Assembly (NCBI RefSeq): GCF_042678045.1
Contig: NZ_JBHUDI010000004.1
Location: forward strand, 186,001 to 250,000
DNA from: Natrinema amylolyticus_A
GTDB taxonomy: Archaea > Halobacteriota > Halobacteria > Halobacteriales > Natrialbaceae
Reading direction: 5' to 3'
Length of the DNA stretch: 64,000 nucleotides
Notes under the pieces: model-generated
What the model was told of the DNA's origin: nothing
What the model saw: the letters and a program-made list of their open reading frames with translations, nothing else
The model's database searches: none
Made by a program: the position numbers and the translations under genes
Shown here: piece after piece, positions 1-8,419 of the stretch
How positions within the stretch are numbered: the stretch's first letter is position 1
How the letters are laid out: every line of letters starts with the position of its first letter

Positions 1-1
1 C

Positions 2-133
2 ATCGCCGGCGAACAGGACCTCGAAAACGACGAGGTGACGATCAAGGACATGGAGTCGGGCGATCAGATACAGGTCCCTGTCGACGCGTTCCCGGGCGAC
101 ATAGAGCGGCCGACACTCGCGGACTTCGAGTGA
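2..133 (+). CDS. hisS: Histidine--tRNA ligase, C-terminal end (partial)
   Basis: The window opens inside a reading frame that runs in frame from base 2 to a TGA at 131-133. The 43 visible residues (IAGEQDLENDEVTIKDM... ending PTLADFE) match the end of the class II HisRS anticodon-binding domain, where a strand containing VTIKDM is followed by a short acidic tail. The enzyme charges tRNA-His. The catalytic domain lies upstream of the window, so the call rests on the tail alone; another HGTP-type anticodon-binding synthetase is the alternative. Confidence 0.7.
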   Translation: MAGEQDLENDEVTIKDMESGDQIQVPVDAFPGDIERPTLADFE

Positions 134-231
134 GCGGTTCGGGTCGACAGCGACGCTCGAGCGCCGTCGCTGCCGCCTGCCCCTCGAGAGCAGCACGCTT
201 TTGATACCCGTTTGCCAAAGATCAGTGATCG

Positions 232-1440
232 ATGGACAGGTCGGACTGGCGGACAGTGGGACTCGTCACGACGTGGCAGATCGCCGCGAGCATCTGTTAC
301 TACGCGGTGTTCGCCGCGACGCCGTTTTTTCGCGACGCGTTCGGACTCTCTCGATTCGCGGTCGGACTCGTGGTCACCACGCTGACGCTGGGCTACGCCG
401 TCTTCCTGTTGCCACTCGGCGCGCTGACGGATCGATTCGGCGAACGCCTGACGCTGACGCTGGGCCTCGTCGGGCTCGCAACGGGGACCGTGCTGGTCGC
501 AGGCGCGCCGACGTATGCGCTGTTGCTCGCGGCGGTGTTCGTTCTGGGATCGATGTACGGAACCGCGATCCCCGGCACGAACAAGGTGGTCTTCGACAAC
601 ATCGATCCGGGCCGTCAGAACCTCGCGATGGGCATCAAACAGGTCGGCGTCACCGGCGGCAGCGGCATCAGCGCGCTCCTGATCACCGGCCTCGCGGGTG
701 TTCTGTTCTGGCAGGCCGGCTTCCTCGTCGCTGCTGGCGTCGGGTCGCTCGTCGCCGTCGGCTTCTATCTGGCCTACTCGAGCGCTAGCGGAGGCGGCAC
801 GGACGGTTATCCCGATTTTCGCGCGTTGCTCGCGAACCGGTCGTACGTCGCGTTGACGACCGCCGGCCTCTTTCTCGGCGCGGCCCTGTTTACGACCACC
901 GGCTACACGGTCCTGTACGTCGAGGAATCGATCGGTGCGTCCGTCGCGTTCGGCGGGATCGTCCTCGCGCTCGTCCAAGTGTTCGGCAGCGTCGGCCGCG
1001 TCCTGACCGGCTGGCTGAGCGACGTGCTGCCCGGCGAGCCCCGCGTCAGGATCGGGCTGGTGCTCATTGCCCAGTCGCTCGGCAGTGCGGCCATGTTCGT
1101 CGTGGTCGCAGCGACGACGGGCGAACGCGGCGCCGCGATCGCGTTTTCCGTCCTCGGGTTTTTCGTTCTCGGGTACACCGGCGTCTACTACTCCGTCATG
1201 GCGACGCTCGTGCGGGCCGACGAGATGGGGGGTGCGACCGCGGGTGGCCAGCTCGCGCTCACCAGCGGCGCGCTCGTCGCGCCACCCGCGTTCGGCTATT
1301 TCGCCGATGCGGCCGGCTATCGAACCGCCTGGCTCTTTCTGGCCGCCGTCGTGACGATCGCCGCCGGACTCCTCGTATACGTCGTCCGAACACCGCCACC
1401 GGTCGCGATCCCCGCTGCGACCGACAGCTCCGACACGTAG
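232..1440 (+). CDS. MFS transporter
   Basis: This 402-residue protein is almost wholly hydrophobic with about 12 predicted membrane helices, the usual size of a major facilitator carrier. The loop after helix 2 reads GALTDRFGERLTLTLG, a good match to the MFS loop 2-3 signature (G-x-L-x-D-R-x-G-r-r), and a second half-copy, GWLSDVLPGEPRVRIG, sits between the two six-helix halves. The substrate cannot be read from the sequence. A TATA-like stretch (about 197-206) lies some 30 bases before the ATG, so the message has little or no leader. The gene stands alone between hisS and a convergent VOC gene. Confidence 0.88.
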   Translation: MDRSDWRTVGLVTTWQIAASICYYAVFAATPFFRDAFGLSRFAVGLVVTTLTLGYAVFLLPLGALTDRFGERLTLTLGLVGLATGTVLVAGAPTYALLLAAVFVLGSMYGTAIPGTNKVVFDNIDPGRQNLAMGIKQVGVTGGSGISALLITGLAGVLFWQAGFLVAAGVGSLVAVGFYLAYSSASGGGTDGYPDFRALLANRSYVALTTAGLFLGAALFTTTGYTVLYVEESIGASVAFGGIVLALVQVFGSVGRVLTGWLSDVLPGEPRVRIGLVLIAQSLGSAAMFVVVAATTGERGAAIAFSVLGFFVLGYTGVYYSVMATLVRADEMGGATAGGQLALTSGALVAPPAFGYFADAAGYRTAWLFLAAVVTIAAGLLVYVVRTPPPVAIPAATDSSDT

Positions 1441-1481
1441 CGACGCGACCGTCGCCGACCACCGACTGTCCGTCGGTTCGC

Positions 1482-1856
1482 TCACTCGACCTCTTCGACG
1501 AGCTCGACGACGTAACCGTCGGGATCTTCGACGAACGCGACGCGGAGGCCGAGGTCGTCCATCGTCGTCGGTGCCGTTTCGATCGGTGGATCGACGCGCT
1601 CGACCAGTCGCTCGACGGTCTCGTCGGTGCTGTCGACGCCGACCGCGACGTGTGCCATCGTCCCCGAATCGATGTCGGGACCGCCCTCTGGATCGTACTT
1701 GAACTGGAACTCCGCGTTGTCGCCGCCGATGTAGACGTTTTCGACGCCGTCGTCGCCGGTGAACGACCAGTTCTCGGTGAGACCGAGCGCGTCGACGTAG
1801 AACTCGCGCGTTCGTTCGATGTCCGAGACCCACAACGCAGTGTGAATGACGTCCAT
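1482..1856 (-). CDS. VOC (glyoxalase/bleomycin-resistance) family protein
   Basis: The 124-residue product has the vicinal oxygen chelate fold signature: an opening strand MDVIHTALWVSDIERTREFY, which carries the first metal-ligand His, then a central strand-loop with HVAVGVD and a closing FVEDPDGYVVELVEE that supplies the last Glu ligand. Such proteins include lactoylglutathione lyases and many uncharacterised dioxygenase-like or resistance proteins. The start was placed at the internal ATG at 1856 because the family begins at this strand; an upstream in-frame ATG at 1883 would add nine atypical residues. The precise substrate is unknown. Confidence 0.82.
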   Translation of the reverse strand: MDVIHTALWVSDIERTREFYVDALGLTENWSFTGDDGVENVYIGGDNAEFQFKYDPEGGPDIDSGTMAHVAVGVDSTDETVERLVERVDPPIETAPTTMDDLGLRVAFVEDPDGYVVELVEEVE

Positions 1857-1904
1857 GTCCGCGAAAAAACGGCCGACGGCCAAAGCGTTACTGGCGTGTG
1901 GCCG

Positions 1905-2567
1905 TCACTCCTGGGGCCGCTCCGCGTCGAGGATCGCGTCCATCAGCTTCGTCTGGGCCGCCGCCAGGTGCTCGGTGAACGTCGAGCGGGCGACGCCGAG
2001 CTCCTCGGCGACGTCGGTCGCGTTCGCACCCTTTGGATAGTCGAAATAGCCCATCTCGTGGGCCGTCTCGACGATCTCCCGCTGTCGAGTCGTGAGGTGG
2101 TTCCGGTCGACGATGACCGGATCGGCCGAGACGTCGTCGTGGTTCTGCGAGAGTTCCTCCACGATGACCCCCTCGAACTGTTCGCGCAGCTCGTCGACGA
2201 TCTCGGCGATCTCGGCGAGTTCGAGGGTGCGAAACGAAATCAGTAACGTACCGGCCTGGGCGCGCACCGATGAGACCGGCGTTCCCGTCGTCTCGACGAT
2301 TTCGCAGGCACAGCCGGCGGTGCTGTCGCGTTCGAATCGGTAGATCGCCTCACGATCGTTCGATTGGACCGGCGTTAGCTCGACGTCGTGATCTCCGTCG
2401 ATCGAGGCGTCCGCGTCGATGCCGAACTCCTCGACGACCGTTCCGTCGGCCGTCGGTTTCGACGATCGGGAGACGGAATCGACCGACTCGTCGGCGCACG
2501 CGGAGACGCGAGCGACCGGGCAGTTCCCCGGTTCGTCGACGACGACCGTTGCACGAAAGCCCGTCAT
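1905..2567 (-). CDS. Bacterio-opsin activator type HTH regulator
   Basis: The product of about 220 residues has a variable N-terminal sensor-like half and a C-terminal HTH_10 domain. The latter is recognised by LTTRQREIVETAHEMGYFDYP followed by the helix pair NATDVAEELGVARSTFTEHLAAAQTKL, the hallmark of haloarchaeal Bat-like regulators. It probably binds DNA and controls a small set of genes; the effector is unknown. The start at 2567 is preferred over upstream in-frame ATGs because a TATA-like motif (about 2591-2600) lies 28 bases before it and because the family begins MTGFRATVVV. It is convergent to no obvious partner. Confidence 0.85.
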   Translation of the reverse strand: MTGFRATVVVDEPGNCPVARVSACADESVDSVSRSSKPTADGTVVEEFGIDADASIDGDHDVELTPVQSNDREAIYRFERDSTAGCACEIVETTGTPVSSVRAQAGTLLISFRTLELAEIAEIVDELREQFEGVIVEELSQNHDDVSADPVIVDRNHLTTRQREIVETAHEMGYFDYPKGANATDVAEELGVARSTFTEHLAAAQTKLMDAILDAERPQE

Positions 2568-2590
2568 ACGCCACAGTACGTCAACGCGGG

Positions 2591-2600
2591 GCATAACCGG
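2591..2600 (-). promoter_or_regulatory. TATA-like box of the HTH regulator gene
   Basis: On the minus strand the motif reads ccggttatgc, centred about 28 bases before the ATG at 2567. This is the spacing expected for a leaderless haloarchaeal transcript and supports the internal start. Confidence 0.45.
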
Positions 2601-2701
2601 CGCTGGAATTCCCGGCGTGTGAAAATACCTCGGTCGAGTCGCGACTCGAGCCACCGGACGGATGCGATGACACGTCGGCCGCGAGCCGCGACGGACAGAC
2701 T

Positions 2702-3052
2702 CTAGAGTTTCTCGCGGCTGATCCGAACGCCGGTCGGCGTGATAATCATCTGGTCGTCGCCCTTTCGGACGATGTCACCGTCGACCTCCTGGGCGACCTG
2801 TCGGAGTTCGTCGACGATGTGTTCGACCGTGCTGTCTTCGGTCCGCAGACGCGTGATGTCCGCGATGACGATGTCGCCGTCGTAGACGGCGTCTTTGATA
2901 TCGATCGCGTCGGCCTGTCCGCTGACCTCCGCGATATGGACCTGCATCGTCGCCTCGGCCGATTCCGCGGCAACGTCCTCGAGATTTAGTTCGGCGTAGT
3001 CCTCAACGGTTCGGGACTGGTTCCCGCCGAGAATTTTACTCATCAATCCCAT
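2702..3052 (-). CDS. sepF: Cell division protein SepF
   Basis: The 116-residue protein matches archaeal SepF (DUF552). It starts with a short amphipathic membrane-binding peptide, MGLMSKILGG, then a linker, then the compact alpha/beta core with DIVIADITRL, VDELRQVAQEVDGDIV and the closing strand MIITPTGVRISREKL. In haloarchaea SepF anchors the FtsZ2-dependent division ring to the membrane and is essential. The first ATG puts the membrane peptide in place, which supports this start. It stands as a single gene, with a CBS-domain gene downstream on the same strand beyond an 85-bp repeat. Confidence 0.93.
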   Translation of the reverse strand: MGLMSKILGGNQSRTVEDYAELNLEDVAAESAEATMQVHIAEVSGQADAIDIKDAVYDGDIVIADITRLRTEDSTVEHIVDELRQVAQEVDGDIVRKGDDQMIITPTGVRISREKL

Positions 3053-3153
3053 AGGCGAGAGAGTCCGTCGCTGTGTCCATAGTTCTTACGTCAGACGTGA
3101 CCGTTCAGCCGTCGTGAGCGAATCGGTGGCGGGTCCTGGATGCTCGCCGACGC

Positions 3154-3238
3154 GCATACGAACCCCTGTCAGTCAGTGCTGGTGTACCCGCGACCGTCCT
3201 GCGGATGCACCGGGACAGCGTCACAGCAGACCGTATCA
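3154..3238. repeat. 85-bp palindromic intergenic repeat, copy 1
   Basis: The ends are inverted versions of each other: read from the right, the element begins TGATACGGTCTGCTGTGA, and the left end is a degenerate GCATACGAACCCCTGTCA. The core shares TGTCCCGGTGCATCC and GGACGGTCGCGG (minus strand) with copies at 30409, 36128 and 39307, all of the same 85-bp length. The last three bases (3236-3238) are the stop codon of the CBS-domain gene. Confidence 0.8.
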
Positions 3239-3685
3239 ATCGCCCGCAGTGAGGCTGTGTCCATCGCTCGAGTCGAGACACAGCGGGTCGTCATGCCACT
3301 CGATCTCGAGACGATGTCGCGGAAGATACGGCGCCAACGTCCGGGCGGAAAGCAACCCGCGGTAGCTGCCGTCGGCGACGACGGGGAGGTGCTTGACGCC
3401 GACCGTCCGCATCGTTTCGGCGGCCTCGGCCAGGGTCGCGGTCGGCGAGATCGTGGTCACCGGCGACGACATGATCGTCCGCACGACCGGTCGCTCGTCC
3501 GTTTCCGCGACCAGGGCGACGATATCGGATTCGGTGACGATGCCCACGATCGACTCGTCGGCGACGACGGGCAGCGCGGCCACGTCGGTCCGGCGAAGGG
3601 ACTGGGCCGCTTCGGAGACGGGTGTGTCGGGAGCGATCGTCGGGGACGGACTGAGGGTAACGGAATCGACTGTCGGTTCGATCAT
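3236..3685 (-). CDS. CBS domain pair protein
   Basis: The product (149 residues) consists of two tandem CBS motifs. The first spans roughly residues 12-60 (TPVSEAAQSLRRTDVAALPVV, then IVGIVTESDI). The second spans roughly 70-125 (MSSPVTTISPTATLAEAAETM, then VGVKHLPVV). Stand-alone CBS pairs bind adenine nucleotides and act as energy or ion sensors; no catalytic domain is attached. A GTG three bases upstream (3688) would sit exactly at the predicted transcription start, so either codon may be used. The TGA stop is supplied by the terminal bases of the 85-bp repeat at 3154-3238. Confidence 0.87.
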   Translation of the reverse strand: MIEPTVDSVTLSPSPTIAPDTPVSEAAQSLRRTDVAALPVVADESIVGIVTESDIVALVAETDERPVVRTIMSSPVTTISPTATLAEAAETMRTVGVKHLPVVADGSYRGLLSARTLAPYLPRHRLEIEWHDDPLCLDSSDGHSLTAGD

Positions 3686-3710
3686 CACTGATGCGTGCTA
3701 CCACGAACCA

Positions 3711-3720
3711 ATACTTAAGC
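3711..3720 (-). promoter_or_regulatory. TATA box of the CBS gene
   Basis: The minus-strand motif gcttaagtat is centred 27-30 bases before the GTG/ATG start pair at 3688/3685, indicating a leaderless message. Confidence 0.55.
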
Positions 3721-3892
3721 ACAGTGGACATACGTCTTCTAGGACCTAGTATTAGTGAATCTAATTGGGCTCGAGGGCCAGATATATTGAAATAGAGCCA
3801 ATAGATCTGTGGTGGCGATGTCCAAGAACGATGTGGACACTCTCGAGGGAAACTGTGCTGACGGTCACCGGCCGATAGCGGTGTTCGTTCGA

Positions 3893-4372
3893 CTATCCGG
3901 TAAACTCGTAGAGTTCGTCGCCGACGTGGTGCAGTGAGTCGACGACTTTTCCCTCGTCGCCGACCATGTCCGCCGCGTCGACGCGGGCACGACCGACCGC
4001 GAGCACCTTCCCGTGGGATTCCTCGGCGATGACGACCAGATCGCCCGCCGAGATGTCCTCCGTTGCGTCCGTGATCCCGGGCCGCATCACGTCCGCACCG
4101 TCGCTGACGAACGAGACGGCCCCCGCGTCGACAGTGACCAGCCGCTTGTCGGGTTCGTAGGCGTTTGCCCCGCGGACCGTCGGGAACGGCTCCTCGTCGA
4201 AGTACGCGACTCGCGGCTCGCCGTCGATGAGGACGACCTCCCAGTCGGTGTCCTCGAACTCGACGAGTTCGTAAGTGTCGCCCTCGGGCGAGACGCCGAG
4301 GTGCTCCTCGAGTGCGGTCTCGAGTTCGGAGACGGCGTCGCTGCGGAGGTGGTGTCGTGATTTGACCTGCAT
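3893..4372 (-). CDS. PUA-domain RNA-binding protein
   Basis: This 159-residue protein resembles archaeal MCT-1/Tma20-like proteins. An N-terminal alpha/beta domain (MQVKSRHHLRSDAVSELE...) is followed by a C-terminal PUA domain from about residue 70 (RLVTVDAGAVSFVSDGADVM, then ISAGDLVVIAEESHGKVLAVG). PUA domains bind structured RNA, and relatives act in translation initiation or tRNA modification. The internal ATG at 4372 was chosen because a TATA box (4394-4403) sits 26 bases before it, and because MQVKSRHHL is the usual start. The upstream ATG at 4396 would overlap the promoter. Confidence 0.87.
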   Translation of the reverse strand: MQVKSRHHLRSDAVSELETALEEHLGVSPEGDTYELVEFEDTDWEVVLIDGEPRVAYFDEEPFPTVRGANAYEPDKRLVTVDAGAVSFVSDGADVMRPGITDATEDISAGDLVVIAEESHGKVLAVGRARVDAADMVGDEGKVVDSLHHVGDELYEFTG

Positions 4373-4393
4373 ACCCGTGCTACCGCCCGTACG

Positions 4394-4403
4394 CATTTAA
4401 TAG
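4394..4403 (-). promoter_or_regulatory. TATA box of the PUA gene
   Basis: The minus-strand motif ctattaaatg is centred 26 bases before ATG 4372 and decides the start: the longer frame's ATG at 4396 lies inside the motif. Confidence 0.65.
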
Positions 4404-4540
4404 ATAAGATTCGGCGTCATGTGTCGGCGGCGGGACGACCATTCCCGCCGGCACCGATGGAACGCTCCCTCGTGAGTCTGCGACCGCGCGGTGGCCCTCG
4501 AGTGTCAGACCGTCACGATGCCCGTGAGGTGTGCCAATCG

Positions 4541-4548
4541 CTAAGTAC
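4541..4548 (+). promoter_or_regulatory. TATA box of the small zinc-finger-like gene
   Basis: The motif ctaagtac is centred 26 bases before the ATG at 4571, consistent with leaderless transcription and with choosing that ATG over earlier in-frame codons. Confidence 0.5.
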
Positions 4549-4570
4549 TCTCAGGCCGTTAGCCCTGCGT

Positions 4571-4867
4571 ATGTGGCCCTCTCGGAACCGGGTGGAGACG
4601 GTCACGTGCGTTGCCTGTGGCGCCGAGCGGTCGCGCGACGAAGCCCGCGAGTACGACAAGCACGGCGATCGCTGGGACCGCGACGACAAGACCTTCGAAT
4701 ACCTCTGTAAGGCCTGTCACCGCGAGCTGTGTCACCACCCACGGAACGAACTCGAGGCGCTGTTGGTCGACCTCGACGCCGACACGCAGAGCCAGGAGGC
4801 GTTTCTCGCGCGCTATCTCGCAGCTGTCGAGGAGCGATACGGCACGCTCGAAGAACGTGAGCGATAG
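4571..4867 (+). CDS. Small Cys-rich (zinc-binding) haloarchaeal protein
   Basis: The product of 98 residues carries two Cys pairs, VTCVACGAE near residue 13 and YLCKACHRELCHH near residue 45, spaced as in a zinc ribbon. The pairs are followed by a helical acidic tail, HPRNELEALLVDLDADTQ...VEERYGTLEERER. It looks like a conserved haloarchaeal family of unknown function. A zinc-dependent nucleic-acid or protein interaction is plausible but not shown. The start at 4571 is preferred because the longer frame upstream has no protein-like composition and a TATA box sits 26 bases before this ATG. Confidence 0.75.
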   Translation: MWPSRNRVETVTCVACGAERSRDEAREYDKHGDRWDRDDKTFEYLCKACHRELCHHPRNELEALLVDLDADTQSQEAFLARYLAAVEERYGTLEERER

Positions 4868-4949
4868 CGTTGCGGCCGCCATCGTGTGAGGGCGGACGTC
4901 CGGCCCGCGTCCCGACACGACTTTCACCCTCACGTCCGTAGCCATTGCC

Positions 4950-6248
4950 ATGAGTGACGACGCACAGGCCGAGGCCGGCACGGTCGAAGGCCAGGGCCCC
5001 GTGGAGGTCTCGGAAGACCTCGCGCGCCATCTCGAGAACAAGCGCGAGGAGTTGTTCGAGAAGTTCGAGATCCCCTACGAGTTCCCGCCGGAAGTTCTCG
5101 AGGAAGCTGAAGCCCGGACAGAGGGCGTAACACAGGAAATCACCGACGAGATCGACGATCGGAAAGATCTGCGGGACCTGACGACGTGGACGACCGACCC
5201 AATCGACGCCCAGGACTTCGACGACGCACTTTCGATCGAGGAACGCGACGACGAGTACGTCCTCTGGGTGCACATCGCCGACGTGACCCACTACGTCACC
5301 CCCGAGACGGCGATGTGGGACGAGGCCGTCGAGCGCAGTAATACGGTCTATCTGCCCGGCTACACGGTCCACATGCTGCCACCGGTGCTTGCCGAGACGG
5401 TCTGCTCGCTCGTGCCCAACGAGGAGCGCCTCGCCCACACCGTCGAGATGCATCTCGACAAGGAGAACCTGACCTACGAGACCATCGACATCTACAAGTC
5501 CGTCATCGAGTCCGACGAGCGACTTACGTACGCGCAAGCCGAGAAGCGCCTCGACGACCCCGACGCACCCCTCCACGAAGAGAACAAACTGGTCTACGAC
5601 CTCGCCGAGCGGATGCACGAACAGCGCAAGGAAGACGGCTCGCTTGTCCTCAATCCGAGCCGCGACCGCGCTCACACCATCATCGAGGAGTGCATGCTGA
5701 AGGCCAACAAGGCCGTCACGCACGAACTGATGTGGAACCGCGGTGTCTCGGCCATGTACCGGGTCCACCCACAGCCAAGCCCCGACGAGTGGTCCGAAGC
5801 CCTCCAGGAGATCCAGGATTTAGATGGCGTCTCGATCCCCGGCAGCACCTGGGACGACCCGCGGAAAGCCGTCAACGCCACGCTCGAGGAGGCCCCCGAC
5901 CGCCAACTCGACAAGATCCAGTGGGCCGTGATGAAGGTGATGCCCCGGGCCCGCTACATGAACGATCCGTTCGGCGGTCACCATGCGCTGAACTTCGAGA
6001 TCTACGGGCACTTCACGAGCCCGATCCGCCGGCTGTCGGACCTGATCAACCACTGGATCGTCTACAAGAACGACGTCCCCGAGAACCTCGTGGAACTCTG
6101 CGATCGGGCCAGCGACAAGCAGAAAGACGCCGAACAGTGCGAACGCGAGTACAAGACCTTCCTTCAGGAGGTCGGTCTCGACCCGATGGCGGTCAACAAC
6201 CGCGGCATCGAGGTCGTCGACGAGAGCGAAGCCGAGCGCACGTTGTAG
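4950..6248 (+). CDS. rnr: RNB-domain ribonuclease (RNase R/II family)
   Basis: The 432-residue protein contains an RNB exoribonuclease domain. The catalytic acidic loop DPIDAQDFDDALS (about residues 83-95) supplies the Asp cluster that binds magnesium. The motif YLPGYTVHMLP and the C-terminal GHFTSPIRRLSDLINH, which contacts RNA, also match RNase R/II. The family degrades RNA 3' to 5'. The flanking cold-shock and S1 domains of bacterial RNase R are missing, which is the usual short haloarchaeal form. It is a single gene, converging on a GNAT gene. Confidence 0.92.
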   Translation: MSDDAQAEAGTVEGQGPVEVSEDLARHLENKREELFEKFEIPYEFPPEVLEEAEARTEGVTQEITDEIDDRKDLRDLTTWTTDPIDAQDFDDALSIEERDDEYVLWVHIADVTHYVTPETAMWDEAVERSNTVYLPGYTVHMLPPVLAETVCSLVPNEERLAHTVEMHLDKENLTYETIDIYKSVIESDERLTYAQAEKRLDDPDAPLHEENKLVYDLAERMHEQRKEDGSLVLNPSRDRAHTIIEECMLKANKAVTHELMWNRGVSAMYRVHPQPSPDEWSEALQEIQDLDGVSIPGSTWDDPRKAVNATLEEAPDRQLDKIQWAVMKVMPRARYMNDPFGGHHALNFEIYGHFTSPIRRLSDLINHWIVYKNDVPENLVELCDRASDKQKDAEQCEREYKTFLQEVGLDPMAVNNRGIEVVDESEAERTL

Positions 6249-6332
6249 GCGAGGCCTCGAAAGACCGAGCGGCGCAGCCGCGAGGACGAAGCGGACAAAA
6301 CGCCGTAACGACGCGCGTCTCGTGTTTCTCGT

Positions 6333-6878
6333 TCATAATTCTTTCTCGTAGACGTGTTCCTCGAGCCCCGCCGCTAGCCCGGACGGCCGCGTTTCGACGC
6401 GATCGAAGCCCCGCGATTCGTAAAACGAGATACCGATATCGTTGTCGGCGAGGACGGCCAGCCGAACGCGATCGAAACCGGTCGAGCAACTCGTCTCGAG
6501 GGTCTCGAGCAACGCCGTGCCGACCCCTTCGTTCCAGGCGGCGGGTCGGACGTACAGGCGCGCGAGAAACGCCACTGCCGTGTCTTCGGGCCACGGCACG
6601 ACGTGTGCGAAGCCGTCGAGCTCGGGATCCGACCGGCGGTCGGTCTCGCCGGCCGATGCGGCCTCGGACGCCTCAGTGACGAGGAACACGGCGTCGTTGC
6701 GGCTATTGGCGTCGGAAATCGCGGATTCGAGGTCGCCGATCGTGTACCAGTCGTCGACGACGTCGTCGACCGTGTCGGGGCCGAGTACGTCGTCGTAGGC
6801 GGCGTGCCAGCTCTCGCGTGCGATCTCGTGGATAGCCCAGATGTCGTCGACCGTCGCCTGACGGACGGCTCGAGTCAC
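6333..6878 (-). CDS. GNAT family N-acetyltransferase
   Basis: The product of 181 residues shows the acetyl-CoA fold: an opening strand VRQATVDDIWAIHEIARESW, the central strand FLARLYVRPAAWNEGVGTALLE with the Q/R-x-x-G-x-G/A-like pyrophosphate loop, and the closing GISFYESRGFDRVE. The acceptor substrate is unknown. The start is placed at the GTG at 6878 rather than the ATG at 6902. The sequence cttttta at 6902-6909, immediately upstream, is a good TATA box and lies 27 bases before the GTG, so the ATG would be in the promoter. Confidence 0.85.
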   Translation of the reverse strand: MTRAVRQATVDDIWAIHEIARESWHAAYDDVLGPDTVDDVVDDWYTIGDLESAISDANSRNDAVFLVTEASEAASAGETDRRSDPELDGFAHVVPWPEDTAVAFLARLYVRPAAWNEGVGTALLETLETSCSTGFDRVRLAVLADNDIGISFYESRGFDRVETRPSGLAAGLEEHVYEKEL

Positions 6879-6901
6879 GAGGGTGGCTATCACGGCAGCC
6901 A

Positions 6902-6909
6902 TTAAAAAG
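6902..6909 (-). promoter_or_regulatory. TATA box overlapping the upstream ATG of the GNAT gene
   Basis: The minus-strand motif ctttttaa lies 27 bases before GTG 6878. Its position over the ATG at 6902 argues that translation begins at the GTG. Confidence 0.5.
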
Positions 6910-7049
6910 CGGCAGGCGACTGCTATCGATCCCTTACCGTCGTGGCGGGCGAGGCATTCGCCGCTGTGACGGGCCGCGACCAGCCACGTTCACATTTTTG
7001 CCACCAGCCAACGATCAGCAAAACAGCGACCGGAAATGAGCCCGCCCCG

Positions 7050-8342
7050 TTACTGGAGAGACCGAGTGACGACACCGATCAGCAGCGCGATCAGTGCAGC
7101 GCCAGCACCGAAGCCAGGCATACTGTCGCCGGTTCCGTCGTCCGTGTCGTCTTCGGTAGTGCCGTCGTTGCTCGTTTCGGAGCCGTCGCTTCCGTCAGTA
7201 CCGTCGCCGGCGATCGTCATCGTTCGCTCGGAGAAGTGATTGACCGCGACGTAGACCGTCGCCTGTCCCTCGGCCCCTGCGTCCTGGACGACCATGTATC
7301 GGGACTCGTCGCTGCCGATCGCGCCCTCGAGGTCGCTCTTCGAGGACGCTTCCGCCGCGGCTTCGCCGTCGACACGCACCGAGAGGTTCTCGAGGCTGCC
7401 GACGGCCTCCTCGGAGACGGTAGTCATCACGACCGTCCCCTCGTGGACAGCCCGGTCGATGGTCACGTTGACCTGATTCGTGGCGGTCTGGCTCGCGGTC
7501 GCCGAAGTCTCTTGGCCGTAAGAGGCGGCGTCGGACACGATTTCACCGTCGCGCTCGGTCGCGGTCACCTCGACGGCGGCGTTGCCCTCGGCGATCAGCG
7601 ACTCCTCGTACTGGGCGCGCTCGTCGCGCTCGCCCTCGGCGTACGAGCGGAACGCGAGCGTCGCGTTCTCGCCGAGGTCGGCGGTGACGTTGCCGTCGGT
7701 GACACCGACCTCGCCGTCGCCGACGACGAGGAAGACGCCCTCGCGACCGTCCGTTTCGACGCGGACCCGATCGCCGTCCTCACGGGCTTCGGCGCCGGCT
7801 TCGAGTTCGGCCTCGACGTACTGGGCCTCGCCGCCGCTCTCGACGACCAGCGTGCCACGTGGGGTGTCGTGAGCCGACAGGGTCGCACCGCTCTCGGCTT
7901 CGATCTCGGTGCTGGCCCGCGTCTCGCTCGTCAGCGACAGGTTCGCCCCGCTCAGGTTCGTCGCCGCCTCGAGACTGACGGCCCCGTCGAGACTGCTACT
8001 GGAACTCGACTCGGTCTCGCTCTGGGACTGGACGGCAACGGTAGTAAACGTCTGTTCGCCGTCGACGCGGTAGTCAGTAATGGCGTCGCCTTGCAGCTCG
8101 AACGCGACGTTCGCACCGCCGTAGGCATTACCGTCAGCGCTGGTCTCGGTGTCGGTGCTGGTCGTGAGTTCGGTACTGCCGTCGGACGTACCCTCGAGGT
8201 CGGTACCGGATTCGACCCCGGCATCGGCGTCGATAGTCGTCGTTCCGTCTACGGTCGTCGTCGCGGCTGCACCAGCCGCGGCCATTGCCACGGTGCCCGT
8301 GGTCACGAGCAGTGCAACCAACAGTGCGGTTCCGCGATTCAT
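7050..8342 (-). CDS. Secreted PGF-CTERM surface protein
   Basis: This 430-residue acidic protein has a Sec-type signal peptide (MNRGTALLVALLVTTGTVAM, Ala-rich cleavage region near residue 27). Its body is Ser/Thr/Glu-rich and beta-prone. A Thr/Asp-rich stalk near residue 395 precedes the sorting signal SMPGFGAGAALIALLIGVV with a short basic end. In haloarchaea, archaeosortase A removes the PGF-CTERM segment and the protein becomes lipid-anchored to the S-layer. No enzymatic motif is visible, so it may be structural or adhesive. A TATA-like ggttttatcg lies about 35 bases before the ATG. Confidence 0.85.
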   Translation of the reverse strand: MNRGTALLVALLVTTGTVAMAAAGAAATTTVDGTTTIDADAGVESGTDLEGTSDGSTELTTSTDTETSADGNAYGGANVAFELQGDAITDYRVDGEQTFTTVAVQSQSETESSSSSSLDGAVSLEAATNLSGANLSLTSETRASTEIEAESGATLSAHDTPRGTLVVESGGEAQYVEAELEAGAEAREDGDRVRVETDGREGVFLVVGDGEVGVTDGNVTADLGENATLAFRSYAEGERDERAQYEESLIAEGNAAVEVTATERDGEIVSDAASYGQETSATASQTATNQVNVTIDRAVHEGTVVMTTVSEEAVGSLENLSVRVDGEAAAEASSKSDLEGAIGSDESRYMVVQDAGAEGQATVYVAVNHFSERTMTIAGDGTDGSDGSETSNDGTTEDDTDDGTGDSMPGFGAGAALIALLIGVVTRSLQ

Positions 8343-8419
8343 TGTACACCGTGACTTTCAACGCGTCGATAAAACCCGTTTTGACAAATCCGTCCAATCG
8401 TCGGGGTAATCGCGATCCG

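Noticed and set aside
64..1833. 589-residue minus-strand open frame across the first MFS gene
   Set aside because: Its Arg/Gly/Asp-rich sequence is the typical shadow of a high-GC coding strand; the real gene is on the plus strand.
6942..8354. 470-residue plus-strand frame over the surface protein gene
   Set aside because: The opposite strand has a signal peptide and a PGF-CTERM end, whereas this frame is an antisense shadow.
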